This document shows, piece after piece, positions 53,010 to 59,335 of a stretch of DNA of 59,335 nucleotides (within the stretch, counting starts at the first letter, position 1; each line of letters begins with the position of its first letter). The stretch comes from an uncultured Sediminibacterium sp. (GTDB lineage: Bacteria; Bacteroidota; Bacteroidia; Chitinophagales; Chitinophagaceae), in assembly GCA_937911175.1 (NCBI GenBank), contig CALDSE010000041.1:1-59335 (forward strand), in the 5' to 3' direction. The notes beneath the pieces were generated by a model. It was given only the letters and a program-made list of their open reading frames with translations, searched no databases and was not told where the DNA came from. The position numbers and the translations under genes are program-made.

Positions 53010-54287
53010 CTACTGCAAATAATGTTGAATTAAAAAAGTGGCAACACCTGCTATAAATCCTATGAGTGCTATCCAACTTATTTTTTTTAGGTACCAGAAA
53101 AAATCAATTTTTTCAATACCCATCACTGCAACCCCCGCAGCAGAACCAATAATTAAGCAGGAGCCTCCTGTACCTGCAGTGAATGCTAGTAATTCCCAGA
53201 AATAATGGTCCTGAGGATAATCATTTAGGCTATACATACTTTGTAAGGCTGCCACAAGTGGAACATTATCAAAAACCGCAGACAATAATCCAATGCATAT
53301 AGCGACAAGATTTAAATTACCTATACTACTGTTTAATGTACTCGCCATCTGTGGAAGTACTCCAACAACTTCTAAAGAGGCAATACTTAGTAGTATACCA
53401 AAAAAGAATAAAATACTAGGGGTATCAATTTTTCTTAAGGCATGGCTAACAGATAAAATACCTTTTTCATTGACGTGCTTTTTGTTATGTATTAATTCAG
53501 TTAATGTCCAAATAATACCTAAACTTAAAAACATACCCATATAAGGAGGTAAGTTGGTCAATGTTTTAAATAGGGGAACAAATAATAGACATCCTATTCC
53601 AACATAAAATATGAGGTTTCTTTCAAATGAATTGGTGTTAAAATTTAAGCTATTCTCCACATTCGCCCTAAGTTCAATCTTTCCTTTAATCATATAATTG
53701 ATAATAAAAGTAGGCACAACCATACATACTAAACTTGCTAAAAATGTTTGCTTCATGATATTCAATGGTGATATTTGACCACCAATCCACAACATAGTTG
53801 TAGTCACATCTCCAATGGGACTGAATGCACCACCTGCATTAGACGATATAATCACTAAGCCCAACAATAGCCATTTAGTTTTTTTATCTTCTATGAGCTT
53901 GTTTAATATAGACATCATTACAATGGTACTCGTTAAATTATCTAGTACTGCAGACAAGAAAAAGGTAATGACCGCTATAAGCCAAATTAACTTTGTTTTA
54001 TGATTGGTTTTTATACGCTCTGTAATATTTTGAAAACCATCATGCGCATCAATAATTTCTACAATAGTCATGGCGCCAAGTAAAAAGAAAACAATTTCGC
54101 TAATAGAACTTAAATGATGGGAGAGTTGTTCAATAATGAGTTCTTTATTGGAAGCGTTGGAGATAATTAAAGTCCAGCAAAGTACTGCCGTCATTAAAGC
54201 GGTTGCCGATTTATTAATTTTTATAGTTTGCTCAAGGGTAATAGCTAAATACCCTATTGTAAATATTATTATTAAAATTGTTATCAT
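53010..54287 (-). CDS. nhaD: NhaD-type Na+/H+ antiporter
   Basis: A 425-residue inner-membrane antiporter of the NhaD/ion transporter superfamily with about 12 helices. Signature segments are FLLGAMTIVEIIDAHDGFQNI, FFLSAVLDNLTSTIVMMSIL (buried Asp-Asn), SSNAGGAFSPIGDVTTTMLWIGG and the later AVFDNVPLVAA, which together form the two inverted ion-binding repeats. It exports Na+ or Li+ in exchange for protons. Convergent with the ceramidase-like gene. Confidence 0.93.
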   Translation of the reverse strand: MITILIIIFTIGYLAITLEQTIKINKSATALMTAVLCWTLIISNASNKELIIEQLSHHLSSISEIVFFLLGAMTIVEIIDAHDGFQNITERIKTNHKTKLIWLIAVITFFLSAVLDNLTSTIVMMSILNKLIEDKKTKWLLLGLVIISSNAGGAFSPIGDVTTTMLWIGGQISPLNIMKQTFLASLVCMVVPTFIINYMIKGKIELRANVENSLNFNTNSFERNLIFYVGIGCLLFVPLFKTLTNLPPYMGMFLSLGIIWTLTELIHNKKHVNEKGILSVSHALRKIDTPSILFFFGILLSIASLEVVGVLPQMASTLNSSIGNLNLVAICIGLLSAVFDNVPLVAALQSMYSLNDYPQDHYFWELLAFTAGTGGSCLIIGSAAGVAVMGIEKIDFFWYLKKISWIALIGFIAGVATFLIQHYLQ

Positions 54288-54358
54288 AGTTTACGCTCAA
54301 GTGTAGCTGAAAAGTAAGCAATTATAATGATTTGGAAGCCTAAGCCATGCATTTGGGC

Positions 54359-54396
54359 AAAAAAGAGTCCCGCTCCGATTGCTCGTAGCGGGACTC
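54359..54396 (-). terminator. Intrinsic terminator of the NTF2-like lipoprotein gene
   Basis: GAGTCCCGCT (54365-54374) and AGCGGGACTC (54387-54396) form a perfect 10-bp stem; an A-run (54359-54364) gives the U-tail on the minus strand. It lies 45 bp after the stop of the 54442-54960 gene and upstream of nhaD, isolating the two. Confidence 0.92.
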
Positions 54397-54441
54397 CCTT
54401 GTATTTCTGAAAAATTTAAAATTTATCTTATCGACAACTTA

Positions 54442-54960
54442 TTATTTTGGAGATTTTACAAATCCATTAAAATAAACAATTTTTCCGTTATCAAATCTAA
54501 AAGCATCCATCCATTGAAACTTTGTTGTTTTACCGTCTGGAGTTTCCACATCTGCTTCATCCCAAATATGAACCCACTGATGTCCGTTATCTCCAGTTGT
54601 AGGAAATATGGCAACTATTTTGAAATTCTTGATATTAATTTGTGAGAAATTCTTTTCAACGAAGTCTAATACTGCAGTTTTACCTTTTAAAGTACTTCCG
54701 TCTTCCATATTAAAGACAACAGTGTCCACGAAAAAATCTCCAACCGTTTTAAAGTCCTTAGCAAACATTGCTTGATGCAATTGTTCAGCTAATAATACAT
54801 TCTTTTGATCACCTATTTTAATATTATCTGCATAGGTGGGTTTATAAATGTGCTCTACAGTACTTGATTTTTCATCTGTACTAACAGTTTCTTTAGCTGT
54901 TTGGTTTGTACAAGCCATTAAAGATGCTGATACAAGTAAACTTAAGATTAGTTTTTTCAT
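54442..54960 (-). CDS. NTF2/SnoaL-like lipoprotein
   Basis: A 172-residue lipoprotein with lipobox SLMAC (Cys17). A low-complexity tether (18-40) precedes an NTF2-like fold (about 55-170): QLHQAMFAKDFKTVGDFFVDTVVFNMEDGSTLKGKTAVLDFV, then HQWVHIWDEADVETPDGKTTKFQWMDAFRFDNGKIVYFNGF. This is the SnoaL-like layout with an open ligand pocket. Function unknown. It has its own strong terminator. It is the second NTF2-like exported protein in the window but is not closely similar to the one at 192. Confidence 0.88.
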   Translation of the reverse strand: MKKLILSLLVSASLMACTNQTAKETVSTDEKSSTVEHIYKPTYADNIKIGDQKNVLLAEQLHQAMFAKDFKTVGDFFVDTVVFNMEDGSTLKGKTAVLDFVEKNFSQINIKNFKIVAIFPTTGDNGHQWVHIWDEADVETPDGKTTKFQWMDAFRFDNGKIVYFNGFVKSPK

Positions 54961-55135
54961 ATTTGGTTTTTTTTGAATAATAAAACTAGTCTAATTACTA
55001 TAAAAAAGAAAGTAATTAACGATTATTTTTAAGTTAATTAGAAAAAGAGAATTTATCCAATCTTATAAGTAACTTATTATCAATACTTTATTTGCCGTTT
55101 TGAATAGGACCGCCTCTAAGTTATATAAGGCTGGA

Positions 55136-55810
55136 TTAAATACGAATAGTATTGAAGACTAGCTCTTCTAGATATTTAATGATTTCTTTTTCATCCTTAG
55201 ATTTTGAAAAATCGGTCAGGGTGGGCAGATGGTTCATGAAAAAGTTCTGTAGGTGTGCCATTTCAATAATGGTGGAAGCCAAAGAATGTGGGTATTTATA
55301 TTTAGGGTTACATTCTAAAATAATTTCTCCTATAGTATTGCATAAATCTTTGTAGGGTTGAAAAAATTGTTGCTTATTATCTTTTCCAACATGATTGGTT
55401 AAATAAGCTTTAGAGCCCTCTGCTATAAGTATTTGGTGCAATTGAAATTCGTCCACATGTCCTGTGGTAATATCGTCTTCCACATTGGTAGATAAAAGTG
55501 TAATCACTTTTTTCAATTTGATGCTAGGGTCTTCAATATTATTGGTTTGATAACTCAATTGAAATTGAATCCAACCCCAATACCATGATATAATATATAC
55601 TAAGAGTTTATGTTTATTTTCAAAATACCTATAGACTCCAGCCTCAGTCGTTCCAATAGATTCTGCTAGTTTTTTAAATGTAAATGCTTCAAAACCATTA
55701 TCATGTATTAATTGAATACTGTGCTTGATTATATTCTTGCCTAATTCCGACTGCTCGGGGTCCCTTAAATAAAGGGAGGGGTTCATTTTTATTTGTAATT
55801 CTAGCTTCAT
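55136..55810 (-). CDS. TetR family regulator
   Basis: A 224-residue transcription factor. The helix-turn-helix is at about residues 40-65 (FTFKKLAESIGTTEAGVYRYFENKHKLL), typical of TetR. The remaining residues form the helical ligand domain. Translation may start at Met9, which is closer to the usual length. It is divergent from the SulP-DUF2490-carbonic anhydrase operon, and a palindrome in the 124-bp gap overlaps the SulP -7 box, so it most likely represses that operon and itself. The inducer is unknown. Confidence 0.92.
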   Translation of the reverse strand: MKLELQIKMNPSLYLRDPEQSELGKNIIKHSIQLIHDNGFEAFTFKKLAESIGTTEAGVYRYFENKHKLLVYIISWYWGWIQFQLSYQTNNIEDPSIKLKKVITLLSTNVEDDITTGHVDEFQLHQILIAEGSKAYLTNHVGKDNKQQFFQPYKDLCNTIGEIILECNPKYKYPHSLASTIIEMAHLQNFFMNHLPTLTDFSKSKDEKEIIKYLEELVFNTIRI

Positions 55811-55869
55811 ATAATGGGGTCTGCCCCTAATTTTTACGAAAATAGTTAAAATATTTACAATTATTTAAG

Positions 55870-55908
55870 ATAGTAATACTATTATTTAAAATAATATTAC
55901 TATTTTTG
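55870..55908 (+). promoter_or_regulatory. SulP promoter -7 box overlapped by an operator palindrome
   Basis: ATAGTAATA (55870-55878) and TATTACTAT (55895-55903) form a perfect 9-bp inverted repeat with a 16-bp spacer. The right arm runs into TATTTTTG (55901-55908), a match to the TAnnTTTG -7 box 26 bp before the SulP start. This layout fits repression by the neighbouring TetR protein. Confidence 0.6.
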
Positions 55909-55934
55909 TTGTATACATTTAAAATTTAACCAAA

Positions 55935-57473
55935 ATGAGTCTATTTAAACACATCAAAAACGATTTGCCAGCTAGTATTGTGGTATTTTTTGTAGCCGTA
56001 CCCTTATGTTTAGGGATTGCGCTTGCTTCTGGAGCCCCTTTATTTGCAGGTATTATAGCGGGTATAGTAGGTGGTATTGTATGTGGAATGGCTAGTGGGT
56101 CTTCATTAGGGGTAAGTGGTCCAGCTGCCGGTTTAGCCGTTATTGTACTAAGCTCCATTGCAACTTTAGGTGGTTCTTACCAAGCCTTTTTAACAGCCGT
56201 TGTTATTGCCGGAGTCATACAATTGGCTTTGGGTTTTGCTAAGGCAGGTTTTATTGCTTACTTTTTTCCAAGCTCAGTCATTAAAGGTATGCTTACGGGT
56301 ATTGGTCTACTAATTATATTAAAACAAATACCGCATGCACTAGGTTGGGATAAGGACGCTGTAGGCGATGATGCATTTTTACAAGCAGATGGTCAAAATA
56401 CTTTTTCTTCAATAATGAGTGCATATGAATTTATAACTCCAGGTGCTTTATTAATCGCTGGCGTTTCACTTGCTATATTAATTTTATGGGATACCGTACT
56501 TACTAAAAAGCATAAAATATTTCAACTTATTCAAGGGCCAATCGTAGTAGTGGTATTAGGTATATTTTTTAACCTTGCTTATACCAATGGAATTTTACCA
56601 TTTAGTTTAAATGCGCAACAAATTGTATCAGTTCCTGTACCTAATTCTATTGGAGATTTCTTTGGTCAATTTACCTTCCCAGACTTTTCTGCCATTAGTA
56701 ATTTTGAAGTTTGGAAAATTGCAATTGTACTTGCCATCGTGGCTAGCTTAGAAACTTTATTAAGTGTAGAAGCTACAGATAAATTAGATCCAGATAAAAG
56801 AGTTACACCTACTAATAGAGAATTAAAAGCACAAGGTTTGGGTAATATTGTATCTGGCTTAATTGGAGGATTACCAGTGACGCAAGTAATTGTAAGAAGT
56901 TCTGCCAATATTAATTTTGGAGGTAAATCAAAATTATCAACTATTATGCATGGGTTTTTCTTATTATTCAGTGCCATATTTATAGCTGGCTTATTAAATT
57001 TAATCCCATTGGCTTCTTTGGCTGCCATATTATTAATGGTGGGGTATAAATTAGCAAAGCCTAGTTTATTCCAACAAATGTATAAGTTAGGCTGGGAGCA
57101 GTTTATTCCATTTACGGCAACCGTTGTGGCCATTATTGCAACCGATTTATTAAAGGGAATTACAGTAGGTATCTTATTTGGCATATTTTATACCCTAAGA
57201 CATAGCTACCGCAATTCTCACTATGTGAAGGACAATGTAAGCGATCAAAATGGTAAAACAGTGCATCATTTAGTACTTGCTGAAGAAGTTTCATTTTTCA
57301 ATAAAGCAAGCTTGTTAAACACTTTTGAATCTTTTCCAAATAATAGTAAAGTAATTATTGATTGCACTAATTCTAAATCAATTGCTTATGATGTTATTGA
57401 AATTATTAAAGATTTTGAATTAAATGCAAAAACAAAATCAATAGAGGTGGAGAAAATAAACTTTAAGCCATAA
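55935..57473 (+). CDS. SulP family anion (bicarbonate) transporter
   Basis: A 512-residue SulP/SLC26-type transporter. The opening NDLPASIVVFFVAVPLCLGIALASGAPLFAGIIAG is the SulP signature, and the substrate site region (PAAGLAVIVL, about 55-65) and the later PVTQVIVRSSANINFGGKSKL are intact. About 12-14 helices are followed by a short STAS-like tail (about 440-505: LVLAEEVSFFNKASLLN, VIIDCTNS). Because it is followed by a beta-carbonic anhydrase, bicarbonate is a more likely substrate than sulfate; BicA-type uptake is inferred. The DUF2490 gene starts 7 bp downstream. Confidence 0.92.
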   Translation: MSLFKHIKNDLPASIVVFFVAVPLCLGIALASGAPLFAGIIAGIVGGIVCGMASGSSLGVSGPAAGLAVIVLSSIATLGGSYQAFLTAVVIAGVIQLALGFAKAGFIAYFFPSSVIKGMLTGIGLLIILKQIPHALGWDKDAVGDDAFLQADGQNTFSSIMSAYEFITPGALLIAGVSLAILILWDTVLTKKHKIFQLIQGPIVVVVLGIFFNLAYTNGILPFSLNAQQIVSVPVPNSIGDFFGQFTFPDFSAISNFEVWKIAIVLAIVASLETLLSVEATDKLDPDKRVTPTNRELKAQGLGNIVSGLIGGLPVTQVIVRSSANINFGGKSKLSTIMHGFFLLFSAIFIAGLLNLIPLASLAAILLMVGYKLAKPSLFQQMYKLGWEQFIPFTATVVAIIATDLLKGITVGILFGIFYTLRHSYRNSHYVKDNVSDQNGKTVHHLVLAEEVSFFNKASLLNTFESFPNNSKVIIDCTNSKSIAYDVIEIIKDFELNAKTKSIEVEKINFKP

Positions 57474-57480
57474 TAAGTCA

Positions 57481-58167
57481 ATGCTGAAACGATCTATTTT
57501 ATTGCTAGGGCTTTTTGGTATGATCAATTTATCAGTAAGTGGTCAATCCAATAATGTAGGTACTTGGCTTGTTCATTTTGGGAATCAAAAAATAAATGAT
57601 AAGTGGAATATACAATCCGATTTTCAGTATCGGGATTATCGTTTTTTTGGACAAAGAAATCAATTACTAGCTAGGGTAGGGATAGGGTATAACCTGAAAC
57701 AGAACAATCATAATATACTTTTAGGCTATGCTTATATTGCTACCGATGCTTATGACGAATTGGATATAAGTAAAGGCACGAAACTTGAAAATAGAGTTTA
57801 TCAACAGTACTTATATAAAAATAATATAGGCTCCAATTCTTTCACACATAGGTTTCGTTTGGAAGAGCGTTTTTTCCCCAATGAATTTGGCTTAAGAGGT
57901 AGGTATTTTATTTCGCTTTTAAAACCTTTAACAAGTACAAAAGGCAATAAAAACAAAACTTTCTTGTCTTTATATAATGAACTGTTTGTCGATATTAAAG
58001 ACCCTAAATTTGATCGAAATAGATTTTATGCGGGACTAGGTTTTGGAATTAGTGAGTCGCTAAGAGTAGAAACTGGCTATATGATTCAAGCGCAGAAAAA
58101 TATTACTAGAGGCCAGCTTCAATTCATCTTGTATAACAACCTGCCTTTTAAAAAAACAAAAAAATAA
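57481..58167 (+). CDS. DUF2490 outer-membrane beta-barrel protein
   Basis: A 228-residue exported protein (signal peptide 1-21, ending SGQ) matching DUF2490: NNVGTWLVHFGNQKINDKWNIQSDFQYRDYRF at the start and alternating amphipathic strands such as RFYAGLGFGISESLRVETGYMI and a C-terminal aromatic strand. Such proteins are predicted outer-membrane barrels of unknown role. Its position, 7 bp after SulP and 43 bp before carbonic anhydrase, suggests a part in moving anions across the outer membrane or sensing the envelope state. Confidence 0.9.
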   Translation: MLKRSILLLGLFGMINLSVSGQSNNVGTWLVHFGNQKINDKWNIQSDFQYRDYRFFGQRNQLLARVGIGYNLKQNNHNILLGYAYIATDAYDELDISKGTKLENRVYQQYLYKNNIGSNSFTHRFRLEERFFPNEFGLRGRYFISLLKPLTSTKGNKNKTFLSLYNELFVDIKDPKFDRNRFYAGLGFGISESLRVETGYMIQAQKNITRGQLQFILYNNLPFKKTKK

Positions 58168-58210
58168 AAAAACATAATACTAAAAAACGTGACAATAAAA
58201 ATTAATTAAT

Positions 58211-58834
58211 ATGAAAACATTAACTAAAGAAATGCAAAATGCTATTTCACCTTCTAAGGCTTTAGACTTACTAAAAGAAGGAAATAGACGCTTTGTAAAT
58301 AATTTAAAAATAAATAGAAACTTATTACAACAAGCCAATGAGACATCGGATGGTCAGCATCCATTTGCTGTTATCTTAAGTTGTATTGACAGTAGAACTT
58401 CTGCTGAATTAATTTTTGACCAAGGCTTAGGGGATGTATTTAGTGTCAGAATTGCAGGTAATATTGTCAATGAAGATATCCTGGGTAGTATGGAGTTTGG
58501 ATGTAAGGTGGCGGGTGCAAAAATTATTGTGGTATTAGGGCATACTAAATGTGGTGCCATCAAAGGTGCCTGTGATAATGTTGAATTAGGCAATTTAACA
58601 AGCCTTATTTCTAAAATTAAACCTGCCGTAGACCAAGAAACGGTAACTAGCAATAATAGAACTTCAAGTAATGCCAATTTTGTAGAAAATGTAGCTGAGT
58701 TAAATGTGAGTTTATCGGTAAAAAATATTTTATTGAAAAGCCCTATTATAGCTGAGATGGTTAAAAACGATCAAATCGGAATTGTAGGGGGTGTACATGA
58801 TATTAGTACTGGTGAGGTGAAATTTTTCGAATAG
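58211..58834 (+). CDS. Beta-class carbonic anhydrase
   Basis: A 207-residue beta-carbonic anhydrase. Zinc ligands C58, H111 and C114 and the catalytic D60-R62 dyad are all present (SCIDSRTSAELIFDQGLGD and LGHTKCGAIKGA). No signal peptide, so cytosolic. It interconverts CO2 and bicarbonate, matching the SulP transporter two genes upstream. Last gene of the TetR-flanked operon, followed by a scar-type terminator. Confidence 0.95.
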   Translation: MKTLTKEMQNAISPSKALDLLKEGNRRFVNNLKINRNLLQQANETSDGQHPFAVILSCIDSRTSAELIFDQGLGDVFSVRIAGNIVNEDILGSMEFGCKVAGAKIIVVLGHTKCGAIKGACDNVELGNLTSLISKIKPAVDQETVTSNNRTSSNANFVENVAELNVSLSVKNILLKSPIIAEMVKNDQIGIVGGVHDISTGEVKFFE

Positions 58835-58880
58835 AAGATTTGCAATAATTTTAAGAGGATAGAATTTTTTGTAATCTATT

Positions 58881-58916
58881 TGAAAATCAGGGACCTACAT
58901 TAATTTGTAGGTCCTT
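58881..58916 (+). terminator. Scar-type terminator (copy 5)
   Basis: TGAAAATCAGGGACCTAC continues the repeated element. AGGGACCTACA (58889-58899) pairs with TGTAGGTCCTT (58906-58916) with one G-U, loop TTAATT, then a T-rich tail. It lies 55 bp after the carbonic anhydrase stop. The stem sequence differs from copies 2 and 4 on both sides, so the pairing is kept while the bases change. Confidence 0.85.
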
Positions 58917-58943
58917 TGTTATTTTTTACTGAAATTTGCATCT

Positions 58944-59213
58944 ATGGAAAGAATAGATATTGATAGAGTTATTGAGATGGCTTGGGAGGATAGAACTCCT
59001 TTTGAAGCCATCACCTTCCAGTTTGGTCTGTCTGAAGCGGATACCATTAAACTAATGCGCACTGAACTAAAGCGTAATAGTTTTAATCTTTGGCGTAAGA
59101 GAGTCAATAGTGGGGTGAGTCAAAAACATTTAATGAAAAGAACGGCCGATATTAAAAGGTTTAAATGTTCCAGACAAAAATCAATTTCAATGAATAAGAT
59201 TTCGAAGCGCTAA
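58944..59213 (+). CDS. DUF2805 (TIGR03643) family protein
   Basis: An 89-residue protein matching DUF2805: IDRVIEMAWEDRTPFEAITFQFGLSEADTIKLMRTELKRNSFNLWRKRV, of which the WEDRTPF and LSEADTIKLMR parts read as a small helix-turn-helix-like bundle. The basic tail KHLMKRTADIKRFKCSRQKS suggests nucleic-acid binding. In many bacteria this gene neighbours DUF2256 and photolyase/cryptochrome genes; here a DUF2256 gene lies 11 bp away in convergent orientation. Function unknown. Confidence 0.92.
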   Translation: MERIDIDRVIEMAWEDRTPFEAITFQFGLSEADTIKLMRTELKRNSFNLWRKRVNSGVSQKHLMKRTADIKRFKCSRQKSISMNKISKR

Positions 59214-59224
59214 TTATATTTTTT

Positions 59225-59335
59225 CTAAGGCGTAAACTTTTTCTTTTTACAAGCATCGCTACAATACAAAACCTGTTCCCAGTTTAAGGCCCATTTTTTA
59301 CGCCAAGTAAAAGGGCGCTTACAATAAAGGCATTC
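59225..59335 (-). CDS. DUF2256 zinc-ribbon-like protein (5' end beyond window)
   Basis: The minus-strand frame from the right window edge to TAG at 59227-59225 gives 36 residues matching the small DUF2256 family: [32 protein letters not shown]. The four cysteines (CxxC and CxxxC) should bind zinc. Only the first few residues are missing. The family is typically found next to cryptochrome/photolyase genes, so the DNA to the right probably holds one. Confidence 0.9.
   Translation of the reverse strand, partial: ECLYCKRPFTWRKKWALNWEQVLYCSDACKKKKFTP

Noticed and set aside
1-59335. CRISPR array, prophage, insertion sequence or rRNA.
   Set aside because: No regularly spaced repeats, transposase or integrase frames, phage structural genes or rRNA-like sequence were seen on either strand.

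Overview
The window is AT-rich, densely coded DNA from a free-living member of the Bacteroidota, most likely the Chitinophagaceae or a close relative. The evidence is a TonB-dependent receptor with an N-terminal carboxypeptidase-like domain followed by a DUF4249 lipoprotein, many secreted proteins whose signal peptides end in (A/G)Q, almost no Shine-Dalgarno sequences, and TAnnTTTG-type -7 boxes. There is no rRNA, intact tRNA, CRISPR array, transposase or phage gene. The genus cannot be fixed from the sequence alone.

Layout. 0.2-5 kb: secreted NTF2-like protein, a carboxypeptidase-regulatory-domain protein with a lipoprotein joining a cytochrome c-like domain to a copper type II monooxygenase-like domain, and a secreted amidohydrolase. 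5.1-12.2 kb (minus): DUF4249 lipoprotein, TonB receptor, a 1050-aa BNR/VPS10-type propeller protein and a secreted histidine phosphatase. 12.4-20 kb: aromatic amino acid catabolism, with scoAB, hppD, hmgA, a FAH-family hydrolase, a flavin-reductase-fold protein and a long aromatic amino acid hydroxylase. Together these cover phenylalanine to tyrosine and hydroxyphenylpyruvate to fumarate plus acetoacetyl-CoA, except for tyrosine transamination and maleylacetoacetate isomerisation. 20-29.8 kb: mixed genes (exported methyltransferase, DUF3817, second BNR protein, YqgE/AlgH, quinone reductase-like, DUF2071, DUF1295, GH32). 29.8-37.4 kb: secreted esterase-like protein, M14 peptidase and a third BNR protein. 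37.5-43.8 kb: a divergent riboflavin locus, with ribD followed by an amino acid permease and an aldo/keto reductase-RidA fusion on one strand and ribE-ribBA-ribH on the other. 43.9-48.5 kb: a redox/membrane region (Rieske protein, putative b-type cytochrome, YceI, DoxX-like, DCC protein, polytopic membrane protein, two very small membrane proteins, fasciclin protein). 48.7-55 kb: secreted glycan/lipid-active proteins, NhaD antiporter, NTF2-like lipoprotein. 55.1-58.8 kb: TetR regulator, SulP transporter, DUF2490 barrel and beta-carbonic anhydrase, a likely bicarbonate/CO2 module. 58.9 kb to end: DUF2805 and a truncated DUF2256 gene, a pair usually found beside photolyase/cryptochrome genes.

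Two patterns are not explained by ordinary annotation. First, five scattered copies of a sequence close to ATGAAAATCAAGGACTTACG, two of them directly after a tRNA 3'-end-like T-arm and acceptor and one after a shorter acceptor-like remnant; three copies form terminator hairpins whose stems differ by compensating changes. Second, a near-identical block of about 35 bp with a 9-4-9 inverted repeat upstream of both the fasciclin gene and the four-gene small-membrane-protein/DCC operon, which implies one regulator for two separate transcripts. A palindrome overlapping the SulP -7 box likewise points to direct control by the adjacent TetR protein.
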